A stretch of DNA of 64,000 nt, from NCBI GenBank assembly GCA_903861125.1, contig CAIOTF010000015.1, positions 1 to 64,000 on the forward strand, given 5' to 3'. Position 1 is the first letter of the stretch. Each line of letters starts with the position of its first letter. This DNA comes from an uncultured Ignavibacteriota bacterium (lineage in GTDB: Bacteria; Bacteroidota; Ignavibacteria; UBA10030; UBA8401). Under the pieces are notes generated by a model, which worked only from the letters and a program-made list of their open reading frames with translations, was not told the DNA's origin and did not search any database. This document shows positions 27,657-36,558 of this stretch, piece after piece. A program made the translations under genes and the position numbers.

Positions 27657-29537
27657 CTATTTCATAAGTATCATTTTGGAGAATGGAGTAGCATATTCTT
27701 TTCCGGTCGCACTCTGATGCATGCGCAATTGATAATAGTATACACCAGTGCTCAAATGAGAAGCATTGAAATTGACCGAATGCTGACCCGAAGTGAACTG
27801 TCCGACATCGCTTGTTGAAATACTGCGGCCAAGAATGTCGAAAACCGACAGCGTCACCCTTCCGGCAGACGGTGCTATGAATTTAATGGTCGTCGAAGGA
27901 TTAAAGGGATTAGGATAATTACCGAGCAGAACAAATTCTGTCGGCATCGTGTTACTTGCCGTTTTTCCTACACCAGTTAACACCATTGCAGAATCCATGT
28001 ACATATACGCTGCTGCTGCAAAACCATCATGCTCCCTGAACCACCACGTTCGTGTGCCGTAACTTAATGACGATGGAATGTACGAATCGCCGTCAAAAAG
28101 TGTCAAACCCAAATAGAGAACGCCGTCACCAAGTCCGGAAGGATACCCCATCTTCGTCAGATCGATCGCTTGTTCAATTTGATAACCTGCGTCTTCATCA
28201 ATACCGGTCGTATCAAGAGTAGTGTTTGGTTTCAATTTCAGGGCTACCTGAGCACCTTTTAATGAATCTCGGAATGTCGGATAATAATCCTTTAAACTAT
28301 CAGTTCCGTTTTTACCGACGATCACCGTTAACTTGATCGGTATTTGATCATGGTCAGTTTGATTTTGATAGTCTTTTCCAAGGCCATTCATGGTGATCAT
28401 GAAACCATCCCAGCGGTCATATACATCAAGAAATTGAACTGCCTGGTCTTGAACGTCAACGCCTATATATAAAATATTTCCTTTGAAGAACAACTTTACA
28501 TTTGCTTTCGATGAATCAAAGACCGTTGCCGTTCCACCGTTAACGGTTGGTTGATATTCTCCGCTCGCATATGGTCCGACACTTGCATAGGCGTTCCGGA
28601 TTTTTTTGTCACCGAACCGGATATCGATTCCCGGTATTTTTCCCCACACCGCTTCATCGAGTTTGCCGTCGATAATAGGTGTTGCCATAAGTTTACCGTT
28701 TGGAATGGTATATTCCGGCATCAATTTCGGAATTGTTCCGGAGGATGCAGTCACATCGGGACGGACATGAATTCGCAGAAAGTTCTTATTGCTCACATTT
28801 GCCCAGGGTCCCTGGATCCAGGTTCTGCTGAACGTCACCCAATCTTGAACCGGGAAAAACCAATCGACGTCGCGGAATGCTGCGTTGAACATAATAATAT
28901 CGCCGGCCGGAGTAGATGGTTTATAGCCTAACTTTTTGATGTTGATCTTCATTTCAACCGTATAACCGGTATCCGCTTTCGCATCGGTGTTGGTAATTCC
29001 TTGAACGGTTGTCGCTGTTTCAAAATCGGTTAATGTATATTTTCCGTTTGGCCCTGTCGACGGCATACCGCCGACCGATTTCACTGCACCGGGATTCATC
29101 CACCCTTCATCAATCCATCCGTACAAATATTCGCCCGAAGGAGCAGGACGGCGGGTTGAATCACTTTTATCGCGGATATTAAAAATAATTGCATCGGCAG
29201 CTCCGAAGTTTCCTCCGCCGATCGAACTATCTTTTACCGTAAAAGCAAGATAGAGTGAATCCCCCATCACTAAAAATTTTACCCAGGCACGCGTGGAATC
29301 AAACACGGTACCGGTTTCTGCAGTATAACCGCTTCCGGGTAGGCCTGAACTCTTTCCATATTGGACGTAGAGAGATTCTGCTTTAGACCAGACTGATTCA
29401 TTCAGTTTTCCGTCAAGCACAATTGAACCCGACGGTACCGTCCGTGCCCATATTGCATCTGTTCGTTTTGACTGGCCGACAACGGCCAACGAAAGCAACA
29501 TTAGGCATGTCGCTATTTTGTAGAATTTTCGGATCAT
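27657..29537 (-). CDS. T9SS-exported protein with two CBM9-like modules
   Basis: A 626-residue surface protein. It has a signal peptide (ends near VVGQS), two carbohydrate-binding-module-9-like domains (about 25-260 and 285-520), each opening with the signature IxLDGKLNESVW / ATPIIDGKLDEAVW, and a T9SS type A tail from LLGNYPNPFNPSTTIKFIAP to the final KMILMK. CBM9 proteins bind glycan chain ends; no catalytic domain is visible, so it is most likely a surface glycan binder. It is a shorter relative of the five-repeat protein just upstream and is separated from it by a strong terminator, so it probably has its own promoter. Confidence 0.82.
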   Translation of the reverse strand: MIRKFYKIATCLMLLSLAVVGQSKRTDAIWARTVPSGSIVLDGKLNESVWSKAESLYVQYGKSSGLPGSGYTAETGTVFDSTRAWVKFLVMGDSLYLAFTVKDSSIGGGNFGAADAIIFNIRDKSDSTRRPAPSGEYLYGWIDEGWMNPGAVKSVGGMPSTGPNGKYTLTDFETATTVQGITNTDAKADTGYTVEMKINIKKLGYKPSTPAGDIIMFNAAFRDVDWFFPVQDWVTFSRTWIQGPWANVSNKNFLRIHVRPDVTASSGTIPKLMPEYTIPNGKLMATPIIDGKLDEAVWGKIPGIDIRFGDKKIRNAYASVGPYASGEYQPTVNGGTATVFDSSKANVKLFFKGNILYIGVDVQDQAVQFLDVYDRWDGFMITMNGLGKDYQNQTDHDQIPIKLTVIVGKNGTDSLKDYYPTFRDSLKGAQVALKLKPNTTLDTTGIDEDAGYQIEQAIDLTKMGYPSGLGDGVLYLGLTLFDGDSYIPSSLSYGTRTWWFREHDGFAAAAYMYMDSAMVLTGVGKTASNTMPTEFVLLGNYPNPFNPSTTIKFIAPSAGRVTLSVFDILGRSISTSDVGQFTSGQHSVNFNASHLSTGVYYYQLRMHQSATGKEYATPFSKMILMK

Positions 29538-29563
29538 AGACTATTCCTATAATAGTAAAAATA

Positions 29564-29604
29564 ATTGCTGCCGGAAAATTGATGGTGCTCTTTCCGGCAG
29601 CAAT
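29564..29604 (-). terminator. Rho-independent terminator after the five-repeat protein
   Basis: A 14-bp perfect stem ATTGCTGCCGGAAA (29564-29577) with TTTCCGGCAGCAAT (29591-29604). On the minus strand it is followed by TATTTTTACTATT. It lies just after the stop at 29613 and so ends the lacI-CBM9 transcript. Confidence 0.85.
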
Positions 29605-29612
29605 GGTGGATG

Positions 29613-32600
29613 TTATTTCAGCAGTATCATTTTCTTCGTTTCAACAAATTTGCCGGCCTGAATTCGATAGATATAAATTCCGGTTGCCAGTTTATTGGCA
29701 TTGAAGGAAACCTGATAGTTGCCGATCTTTTGTTCTGCATTAACCAATGTAGCAACTTCCTGACCGATCATATTATAGACTTTCAGGACAACCTGGCTTA
29801 CTGCAGGTATTGAATACCTGATTGTCGTTGATGGATTAAATGGATTCGGATAATTCTGGGACAGCGAGAACACTACCGGTATTTGTTCGTCATCATTAAC
29901 ACCGGTGATGCTGGGCAGAAGCACTGTTTTAAACGCTGAACCCCATTCACTACCCCACCATGATTTGTAATATGAACCTCTCGCTGAATCCCACGGAGCC
30001 ATAGGATGCTGGTATCCATCGGGATCGAATACATTCAGCGACATGAGGAACGGAACAGGACTATTCGTTGCCGTATAACCTAACGATGTTAATTTGATCA
30101 TCAATTCCGCAGTGTATCCATTGTCAATATTGGTTGTATCATTCACCGTTGAACCTGTGGCCAGAAATCCTGCACCGGCGCCGGAATTCAAAACGGATTC
30201 CTCATAGCGGATTGTGTCTTTGTTCCCCGCTATGTTTTGATAATACAACTTATATTCTTTGGTCGCACCCGATTTATCTTTTACCTGCAGGAACATTCCG
30301 TCCCCTTCCCAGTCAAATTTACATATCGATTTGTCATTAGACTGAATACCAAGATACAGGTTGCTTCCTCGCTGCATGAACTTAACACGTGCACTGCTTG
30401 TATCTTTATACGGCACGTGATATATCACACCGTTAACATTAAAGGACGCTTTAATATCATAACCGTCCGTTACCGATTTTTCTGTTCCGGTTTTTGCAAC
30501 ATTCGGCAGTCCAAAGACTAACGTTGGTGCACTCGCCCAATCCGTTTCAGTTAATTTTCCATCAAGCGTGATCGCAGATGTAGCAAGGAACGGCTTAACA
30601 GTATCCGGATTGTCGTACGCCGGCAACAAACTAATCGTTCTAAAACTCGAGCCCCATTCACTACCCCACCATGATTTGAAATATGATCCGCGTGCACTGT
30701 CCCACGGATTCATACCGTACGGCCAAGGCAATGCGGCGTTGAATTGATATCCATCCGGATCAAAGATATTCATGGAAAGCTGGACTGCGTTTACGGTTGC
30801 GGCATATCCTAACTTATCCAGTCGGATGCGAAGTTCCGCAGAATATCCATTATCCACATTGGTGGTATCGTTTGCCGTTGAACCAGCGGCCAGAAATCCT
30901 GCACCAGCACCGGAATTCAACACGCTCTCTTCATATCGAATCGTGTCTTTATTCCCTGCGATGTTCTGATAATACAACTTGTATTCTTTTACTACACCGG
31001 CATTATCTTTTATCTGAACAAAGAGTCCTTCACCTTCCCAGTCGAATCTGCAGATGGATTTGTCATTCGATTGAACACCAATAAATAGATCGACTCCCTT
31101 ATGTATGAATTTCACTCTCGCCCATGAACTATCTTTGTTCGGATTATAATACGTAACCCCGTTCACATCGAATGATGCTTTGAGATCATATCCGCCGGAT
31201 ACCGTGCGATCGGAACCCTGTTTCTTTAATTGGGCACCGTTACCAAATAATAAGGAAGGAGCACTTCCCCATTCCGGTTCATCTAATTTTCCATCAAGTG
31301 TAACAACACCGACAATATTTGCTGCTGCCATCATTTGGGGATCTTCGTATTCTTTTGCTTCGGGAACAAAGTTCAGTTTTCTGAAACTCGAACCCCATTC
31401 ACTGCCCCACCACGACTTAAAGTAGGAACCGCGTGCACTGTCCCATGGACTCATTCCATACGGCCAAGGTAATGCTGCGTTAAATTGGAATCCGTCCGGA
31501 TCGAAGATGTTCATCGAAATTTGAACGCTGTCAAACGGTGCAGCATATCCTAATTTATCCAAACGTATACGAAGTTCTGCCGTATAACCATTGTCCACAT
31601 TTGTTGTATCATTGGCAGTCGATCCGGCCGGTAAAAATCCTGCGCCGCCGCCGGAATTCAAGACGCTCTCTTCATATTTAATCGTGTCTTTATTCCCTGC
31701 AATGTTTTGGTAATACAACTTGTATTCTTTGGTCACTCCTGCTTTATCTTTAATCTGAACAAACAACCCTTCGCCTTCCCAATCAAACCGGCAGATGGAT
31801 TTATCATTCGACTGCACTCCTAAAAAGAGATCCGGTCCCTTGCGTAAGAATTTAACTCTTGCCCACGAACTGTCTTTGTTTGCATTATGATAGGTCACAC
31901 CGTTCACGTCGAACGATGCTTTCAGATCGTAGCCGCCGCTCACTGTGCGGTCCACACCTTGTTTTCTTAAATGAGCACCGTTACCGAACAGCAAGGAAGG
32001 AGCGCTTCCCCATTCCGGTTCATCTAACTTTCCATCGACAGAAATTGCATCGGCATTCTTTACCAGCATTGCCGGCGGATCGTCGTATTCTTTTACTTCA
32101 GGAGTAAAGAATAAAGTTTTGAAATTTGAACCCCATTCACTACCCCACCACGATTTGAAGAATGATCCGCGTGCTGAATCCCACGGGCTCATTCCATACG
32201 GCCAGGGCAATGCTGCATTAAACTGAAATCCGTCTGCATCAAAAATGTTCATCGATATCTGAACATTTTTTAACGGCGCTGTATATCCCAATTTATCCAA
32301 CCGTATGCGAAGTTCTACCGTATAACCATTGTCCACATTTGTTGTATCATTGGCAGTCGAACCGGCCGGAAGGAATCCTGCACCGCTTCCGGAATTCAAA
32401 ACACTCTCTTCATATTTGATGGTGTCTTTGTTCCCTGCAATATTTTGATAATACAGTTTGTATTCTTTTGTTACTCCCGCAGTATCTTTAATTTGGACAA
32501 ACAAACCTTCACCTTCCCAATCGAACCGGCAGATCGATTTATCATTCGATTGAACTCCAATGATAAGATCCGGCCCTTTACGTAAAAATTTAACTCTCGC

Positions 32601-34319
32601 CCACGAACTGTCTTTGTTCGGATTATGATATGTTACTCCGTTGACATCAAAGGATGATTTAATATCAAATCCGCTGCTGACAGTTTGATCCAAACCCTGT
32701 TTTCTCAAATGAGCACCATTTCCAAATAACAATGATGGAGCATTCCCCCATTCCGGTTCATCCAATTTGCCATCAATTGTCACGGCAGCCGCATTCCGCA
32801 CTTGCATGACTGCAGGATCATCGTACTTTATTGGTTCCGGTGTGAAATTCAACATTTTGAAATTTGAACCCCATTCACTCCCCCACCATGACTTAAAATA
32901 TGAACCGCGTGCGCTGTCCCACGGACTCATACCGTACGGCCAAGGCAATGCAGCGTTGAATTGAAATCCGTCCGGATCGAAAATGTTCATTGATATCTGA
33001 ACATTATTCAACGGAAGTGTATATCCAAGTTTATCCAGGCGTATTCGCAATTCCGCAGTATATCCGTTATCCATGTTCGTCGTATCGTTCGCTGTGGATC
33101 CTGCGGGCAAATATCCGGCACCTCCTCCGGAATTCAGAACGGATTCCTCATATTTAATGGTATCCTTATTCCCTGCGATGTTCTGATAATACAATTTGTA
33201 TTCTTTTGTTACTCCGGCATTATCTTTTATCTGGACAAAAATCCCTTCGCCTTCCCAATCGAAACGGCAGATGGATTTATCATTCGATTGCACACCGACA
33301 AAAAGATCGGTGCCTTTACGCAGGAATTTAACGCGCGCCCATGAACTGTCGGTGTTTGGGATGTGGTATGTTACCGCATTGACATCAAACGATGATTTGA
33401 GGTCAAAGCCTCCGGTCACCGTCTGATCGCCGGCTTGTTTCTTTAAGTGTACACCGTTACCAAAAAACAATGCCGGTGCATTCGCCCATTCCGGTTCGTC
33501 TAACTTTCCGTCAAGCGTTACTGATTCGGCATTCTTTACCGGCATTGATGCGGGATCATCGAAATAAATTGATTTAACAGCTTCTCCCCAGGTTTTGGCA
33601 ACTCTAATTCCATCAACCATGACTGTCGGTGAGCTTGTCGCGGTTCCTTGACGTAAATTTACAATACCAAGGTCCGTAGCATCTGTTTGTGTTGTCGTGA
33701 TCGGTCCAACCGTTGGTGTTGACGGCTCCACGGTGGGAAGATTCGGATTTGCAAAAACGAAAAGACTTGTTTCGTCATCAGTGGTGCTTCCGGTAAGGAA
33801 TTTATATTTTATGACAATAAGGTATGTAGTATTCAACGAATAGATTGAATCACTGTAACTCGCCGGAATGGTAGCAGAAACTGAGGTCTTACTTATCCCA
33901 AAAGTTAATTTTCCATTATCTGCCAGCCGGACAAATAACCTGCCGAAAAATGCATTGCTGGTTATCAGTCCCTGCGTAAAATGATAAAAATAATCACCCG
34001 TCAGACCAGCCGAAACATTAACCAGTACTGAAGAATAAACTGTACCGGAGTTTTGTGAAGTAAAAGAATTGAATACATCTTGTCCGGTATTTGTTAGCGA
34101 TACGGCATTCCCAATATTTGATCCTATATATCCCGTATATGCAAGACCGGGATTTGCAACATTGATCACATTGGTGACAGAAGTTCCTGTGATGGTCCAT
34201 CCATTTGCTGTTAAGGCTGTTCCTGCAGTATAATTAAAATTTTCTTGCAGCAACAACTGAGCATTTGCTGTAATGAAGCCAGCAAATATCGATGCAAAAA
34301 GCAATAATAGTTTTTTCAT
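29613..34319 (-). CDS. T9SS-exported surface protein with five tandem CBM9-like repeats
   Basis: A 1568-residue protein. The signal peptide MKKLLLLFASIFAGFITANA begins at 34319, where an AAGGATT ribosome site precedes the ATG; the frame stays open further upstream but without signs of coding. An N-terminal domain of about 230 residues looks like a LamG-type beta-sandwich. Then come five copies of a module of about 245 residues, each containing VTLDGKLDEPEWxxAP, SWARVKFLRKG, SICRFDWEGEG, KEYKLYYQNIAGNKDTI, TAELRIRLDKLGY and FKSWWGSEWGS. Copies 1-4 are nearly identical; copy 5 is more diverged (SICKFDWEGDG). A T9SS type A tail (SLSQNYPNPFNPSTTIRYSI) ends the protein at KMILLK. It is probably a multivalent glycan-binding surface protein. 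It follows lacI by 89 bases and is likely cotranscribed. Confidence 0.85.
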   Translation of the reverse strand: MKKLLLLFASIFAGFITANAQLLLQENFNYTAGTALTANGWTITGTSVTNVINVANPGLAYTGYIGSNIGNAVSLTNTGQDVFNSFTSQNSGTVYSSVLVNVSAGLTGDYFYHFTQGLITSNAFFGRLFVRLADNGKLTFGISKTSVSATIPASYSDSIYSLNTTYLIVIKYKFLTGSTTDDETSLFVFANPNLPTVEPSTPTVGPITTTQTDATDLGIVNLRQGTATSSPTVMVDGIRVAKTWGEAVKSIYFDDPASMPVKNAESVTLDGKLDEPEWANAPALFFGNGVHLKKQAGDQTVTGGFDLKSSFDVNAVTYHIPNTDSSWARVKFLRKGTDLFVGVQSNDKSICRFDWEGEGIFVQIKDNAGVTKEYKLYYQNIAGNKDTIKYEESVLNSGGGAGYLPAGSTANDTTNMDNGYTAELRIRLDKLGYTLPLNNVQISMNIFDPDGFQFNAALPWPYGMSPWDSARGSYFKSWWGSEWGSNFKMLNFTPEPIKYDDPAVMQVRNAAAVTIDGKLDEPEWGNAPSLLFGNGAHLRKQGLDQTVSSGFDIKSSFDVNGVTYHNPNKDSSWARVKFLRKGPDLIIGVQSNDKSICRFDWEGEGLFVQIKDTAGVTKEYKLYYQNIAGNKDTIKYEESVLNSGSGAGFLPAGSTANDTTNVDNGYTVELRIRLDKLGYTAPLKNVQISMNIFDADGFQFNAALPWPYGMSPWDSARGSFFKSWWGSEWGSNFKTLFFTPEVKEYDDPPAMLVKNADAISVDGKLDEPEWGSAPSLLFGNGAHLRKQGVDRTVSGGYDLKASFDVNGVTYHNANKDSSWARVKFLRKGPDLFLGVQSNDKSICRFDWEGEGLFVQIKDKAGVTKEYKLYYQNIAGNKDTIKYEESVLNSGGGAGFLPAGSTANDTTNVDNGYTAELRIRLDKLGYAAPFDSVQISMNIFDPDGFQFNAALPWPYGMSPWDSARGSYFKSWWGSEWGSSFRKLNFVPEAKEYEDPQMMAAANIVGVVTLDGKLDEPEWGSAPSLLFGNGAQLKKQGSDRTVSGGYDLKASFDVNGVTYYNPNKDSSWARVKFIHKGVDLFIGVQSNDKSICRFDWEGEGLFVQIKDNAGVVKEYKLYYQNIAGNKDTIRYEESVLNSGAGAGFLAAGSTANDTTNVDNGYSAELRIRLDKLGYAATVNAVQLSMNIFDPDGYQFNAALPWPYGMNPWDSARGSYFKSWWGSEWGSSFRTISLLPAYDNPDTVKPFLATSAITLDGKLTETDWASAPTLVFGLPNVAKTGTEKSVTDGYDIKASFNVNGVIYHVPYKDTSSARVKFMQRGSNLYLGIQSNDKSICKFDWEGDGMFLQVKDKSGATKEYKLYYQNIAGNKDTIRYEESVLNSGAGAGFLATGSTVNDTTNIDNGYTAELMIKLTSLGYTATNSPVPFLMSLNVFDPDGYQHPMAPWDSARGSYYKSWWGSEWGSAFKTVLLPSITGVNDDEQIPVVFSLSQNYPNPFNPSTTIRYSIPAVSQVVLKVYNMIGQEVATLVNAEQKIGNYQVSFNANKLATGIYIYRIQAGKFVETKKMILLK
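29930..33545 (-). repeat. Five tandem DNA repeats of about 740 bp
   Basis: The in-frame CBM9-like units are about 740 bp each, with approximate boundaries at 33545, 32810, 32070, 31330, 30600 and 29930. The conserved marker encoding LDGKLDEPEW recurs near 33490, 32750, 32008, 31270 and, degenerate, 30540. Unit junctions are repeated almost base for base (for example CCCCATTCACTACCCCACCA at about 32130 and 30655). Confidence 0.9.
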
Positions 34320-34408
34320 CGCTTTAATCCTTAAATGTTTGTGAAATAAGTGATTTATAGTACGTGATGTATCAAAGATAATTTGGAATGTGCATTTTAA
34401 GATGATAC

Positions 34409-35461
34409 TCAACGCAGAATGATCATCTCTTTTTCTTGTGTGGATTTACCATTTAATTTTTTACAACTGTTTCTTATGGACAGTGTGGTCGGGACGAAGA
34501 TATGCGCTGCATCGCCTTTCGTTCTTTTGTGCAAACGGTCGAACACTCGAGAAATTGCCATCGCACCAAGTTCGTGAATGGGCACATGCACTGATGTCAA
34601 TGATGGACTTAAATATTTAGCGACTGGAATATCATCGAATCCGCAAACGGAAATGTCATTCGGGATTCGTAAGCCCGCATCGCGAATCGCACCGATTGCA
34701 CCGATAGCCATAGAATCATTGAATGTAAAAATTGCAGACGGTCTCTCTTCAAGTTCCAGAATTTCGCGAGCTGCTTCAAATCCGGACGCTTCCGTAAAAT
34801 CTCCGTCAAACTCGTATGCTTTGTTCAATGGCACACCATGAGTCGCGAATGCACTACGATATCCCCGCAACCGTTCTTGAGACTCTATATTATTTTCTCC
34901 CCCCTTGACAACGGCGATTCGTGTATGGCCAAGACTAAAAAGATAGGAGACCATATCTCTTGCTCCGCCAAATCCATCGGTGACAATTGTATCAAAGTGG
35001 GGATTGTTGATGTGACAATTTAAAAGGACTACGGGAAGTGATTTGGGTAAGGTGTCAAGCAGCAGTTCCGATTCTACCTGCGGCGACATCACGACCAAAC
35101 CATCAACCCTGCCTCTCATGAATCGCAGAGCTGCTTCTATCTCTTTTGGATCGTTGTGTGAACTTGAGACGATTAAATGATAACCCTGGTGTTGGATTGT
35201 TGCATCTGCACCACGTATGATCTCAGAGAAAAATTCGCCATGAAGATCCGGTAGTAATAATCCTATCGCTTCCGTTTTGCGCATGATCAAACCGCGCGCG
35301 GCAGGACTCGGCGCATATTTCATTTCGTTAATAACAGCAAGAACAATCTCACGGGTCTCCGGCTTCACCTTGTCGCTTTCATTTAAAACACGCGAAACGG
35401 TAGCAATTGAAACACCGGCTTTTTTTGCAACATCTATTATGCTCGAACGAATATCTGTCAT
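34409..35461 (-). CDS. LacI-family transcriptional repressor
   Basis: A 350-residue regulator. The N-terminal helix-turn-helix and hinge (about 7-60) read IIDVAKKAGVSIATVSRVLN and YAPSPAARGLIMRKT; the rest is a periplasmic-binding-protein-like sensor domain (about 65-340) with FTFNDSMAIGAI and ISVCGFDDIP. It probably binds a sugar from the locus and releases DNA in response. A 16-bp perfect palindrome lies 63 bases upstream of its start on its own promoter, which indicates autoregulation. It is the first gene of the sugar locus, followed on the same strand by the five-repeat surface protein. Confidence 0.93.
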   Translation of the reverse strand: MTDIRSSIIDVAKKAGVSIATVSRVLNESDKVKPETREIVLAVINEMKYAPSPAARGLIMRKTEAIGLLLPDLHGEFFSEIIRGADATIQHQGYHLIVSSSHNDPKEIEAALRFMRGRVDGLVVMSPQVESELLLDTLPKSLPVVLLNCHINNPHFDTIVTDGFGGARDMVSYLFSLGHTRIAVVKGGENNIESQERLRGYRSAFATHGVPLNKAYEFDGDFTEASGFEAAREILELEERPSAIFTFNDSMAIGAIGAIRDAGLRIPNDISVCGFDDIPVAKYLSPSLTSVHVPIHELGAMAISRVFDRLHKRTKGDAAHIFVPTTLSIRNSCKKLNGKSTQEKEMIILR

Positions 35462-35523
35462 TAATGAAAACCTTTACATTTGTTCGCGTTACGTTACCCA
35501 AGACAAAAATTATATCAATCGTC

Positions 35524-35539
35524 ATGTAAACGTTTACAT
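35524..35539. promoter_or_regulatory. LacI-family operator
   Basis: ATGTAAACGTTTACAT is a perfect 16-bp palindrome with the central CG and the AAACGTTT core usual for LacI-family operators. It overlaps the -10 hexamer of the lacI promoter and covers the expected transcription start. A partial copy (CTTTACATT) lies at about 35472-35480. Confidence 0.75.
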
Positions 35540-35566
35540 TTTAGCTACAAAAATACAAATAGTCAA
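35538..35566 (-). promoter_or_regulatory. Promoter of the lacI-CBM9 transcript
   Basis: On the minus strand TTGACT (35566-35561), a 17-base spacer, then TAAAAT (35543-35538). The operator overlaps it. A second possible -10, TATAAT, lies nearer the gene at about 35506-35511. Confidence 0.55.
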
Positions 35567-35694
35567 GATTTATTTCGAAAAAAAATCAAATAGTATACTT
35601 CGTTGGATATGTCTGCGTTTTTCAAGGAAATATTTCCGGAAATATACGGTATTAACCAAAAAATTTGCATCTTCTAAAGAAAATCTAAAAAAAC

Positions 35695-36510
35695 ATGAGA
35701 TCCTTCTACATTCACATTTTTCTCACCGCTTCCCTGCTCTCATTGTCTATGGGGCAGGAACTGAACCCAAAACCCGGGCCTTACAGCACCGACTGGACTA
35801 CCGACGGCATTGTCTTTGGCTCAGCGTTTATTGTTGCTTTCACAGCCTCTGCTCTGGACGACAATATTCCTACTTTATCTCTCGCTGAAATTAATGCGTT
35901 GGACAAAAATAAGATTAACCCCATCGACAGAATATCAGCAGGAAATTTTTCCAGGACACAATCAAAAATAAGCGATGTGCTGGTGGCAGGATGCATCGGC
36001 TCCCCTTTTCTCTTGATGCTGGACGATGGCATCCGAAAAGATGTTTCGACTATTTCTACAATGTACTTGGAGACAGTCCTTTTTTCTACATTTACTCCTT
36101 CGTATGGGAAAGGGAGTGCGAGAAGAATTCGTCCGTATGTTTATGGAAATACCGCTTCTCTTACAGATAAACAGGATGCAGATGCACGCCGGTCATTTTT
36201 TTCCGGACATGCAACGTGGGCATTCTCAACTGCTGTATTCTTCACAAATGTCTATCTGGATTATTATCCTGAGTCTGAATATAAAGATTATATTTGGGGC
36301 GGTGCAATCGGATTAGCGTCAACGGTCTCAATCCTCCGTGTTACCTCCGGCGCACATTTCATATCTGATATTATAGTAGGCGCCGCAGTGGGTAGTACGA
36401 TAGGTTATGTGATACCATATCTTCATCGAAATAATTCCCGAACGCTTTCTTTTGCACCTTCGATCGGTCCGGACTATCGTGGAATAATGCTTTCCTATCG
36501 GATACAATAA
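35695..36510 (+). CDS. PAP2-family phosphatase, exported or membrane-anchored
   Basis: A 271-residue protein of the type 2 phosphatidic acid phosphatase family. All three motifs are seen: K139-x6-R146-P147, SGH (170-172) with the catalytic His, and R215-x5-H221-x3-D225. A signal peptide (MRSFYIHIFLTASLLSLSMG) and several hydrophobic segments place the active site on the periplasmic side. Likely substrates are lipid phosphates such as undecaprenyl pyrophosphate or phosphatidic acid. It runs opposite to lacI with 233 bases between starts, and ends at a strong terminator. There is no link to the sugar locus beyond proximity. Confidence 0.88.
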   Translation: MRSFYIHIFLTASLLSLSMGQELNPKPGPYSTDWTTDGIVFGSAFIVAFTASALDDNIPTLSLAEINALDKNKINPIDRISAGNFSRTQSKISDVLVAGCIGSPFLLMLDDGIRKDVSTISTMYLETVLFSTFTPSYGKGSARRIRPYVYGNTASLTDKQDADARRSFFSGHATWAFSTAVFFTNVYLDYYPESEYKDYIWGGAIGLASTVSILRVTSGAHFISDIIVGAAVGSTIGYVIPYLHRNNSRTLSFAPSIGPDYRGIMLSYRIQ

Positions 36511-36540
36511 AAAAGGCGAACAACAGTCCGCCTTTTTTCA
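36507..36540. terminator. Bidirectional terminator
   Basis: The stem AAAAAAGGCG (36509-36518) pairs with CGCCTTTTTT (36529-36538) around loop AACAACAGTC. It serves the PAP2 gene (plus) and the convergent lipoprotein gene (minus). Confidence 0.85.
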
Positions 36541-36558
36541 TCTCTTTGTTATTTCTTG

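Noticed and set aside
29930-33545. Tandem repeats as a CRISPR array or mobile element
   Set aside because: Units are 740 bp, in frame and coding; there are no short spaced repeats or transposase.
34320-34412. N-terminal extension of the five-repeat surface protein
   Set aside because: The true signal peptide begins at 34319 with a ribosome site; an extension would bury it.
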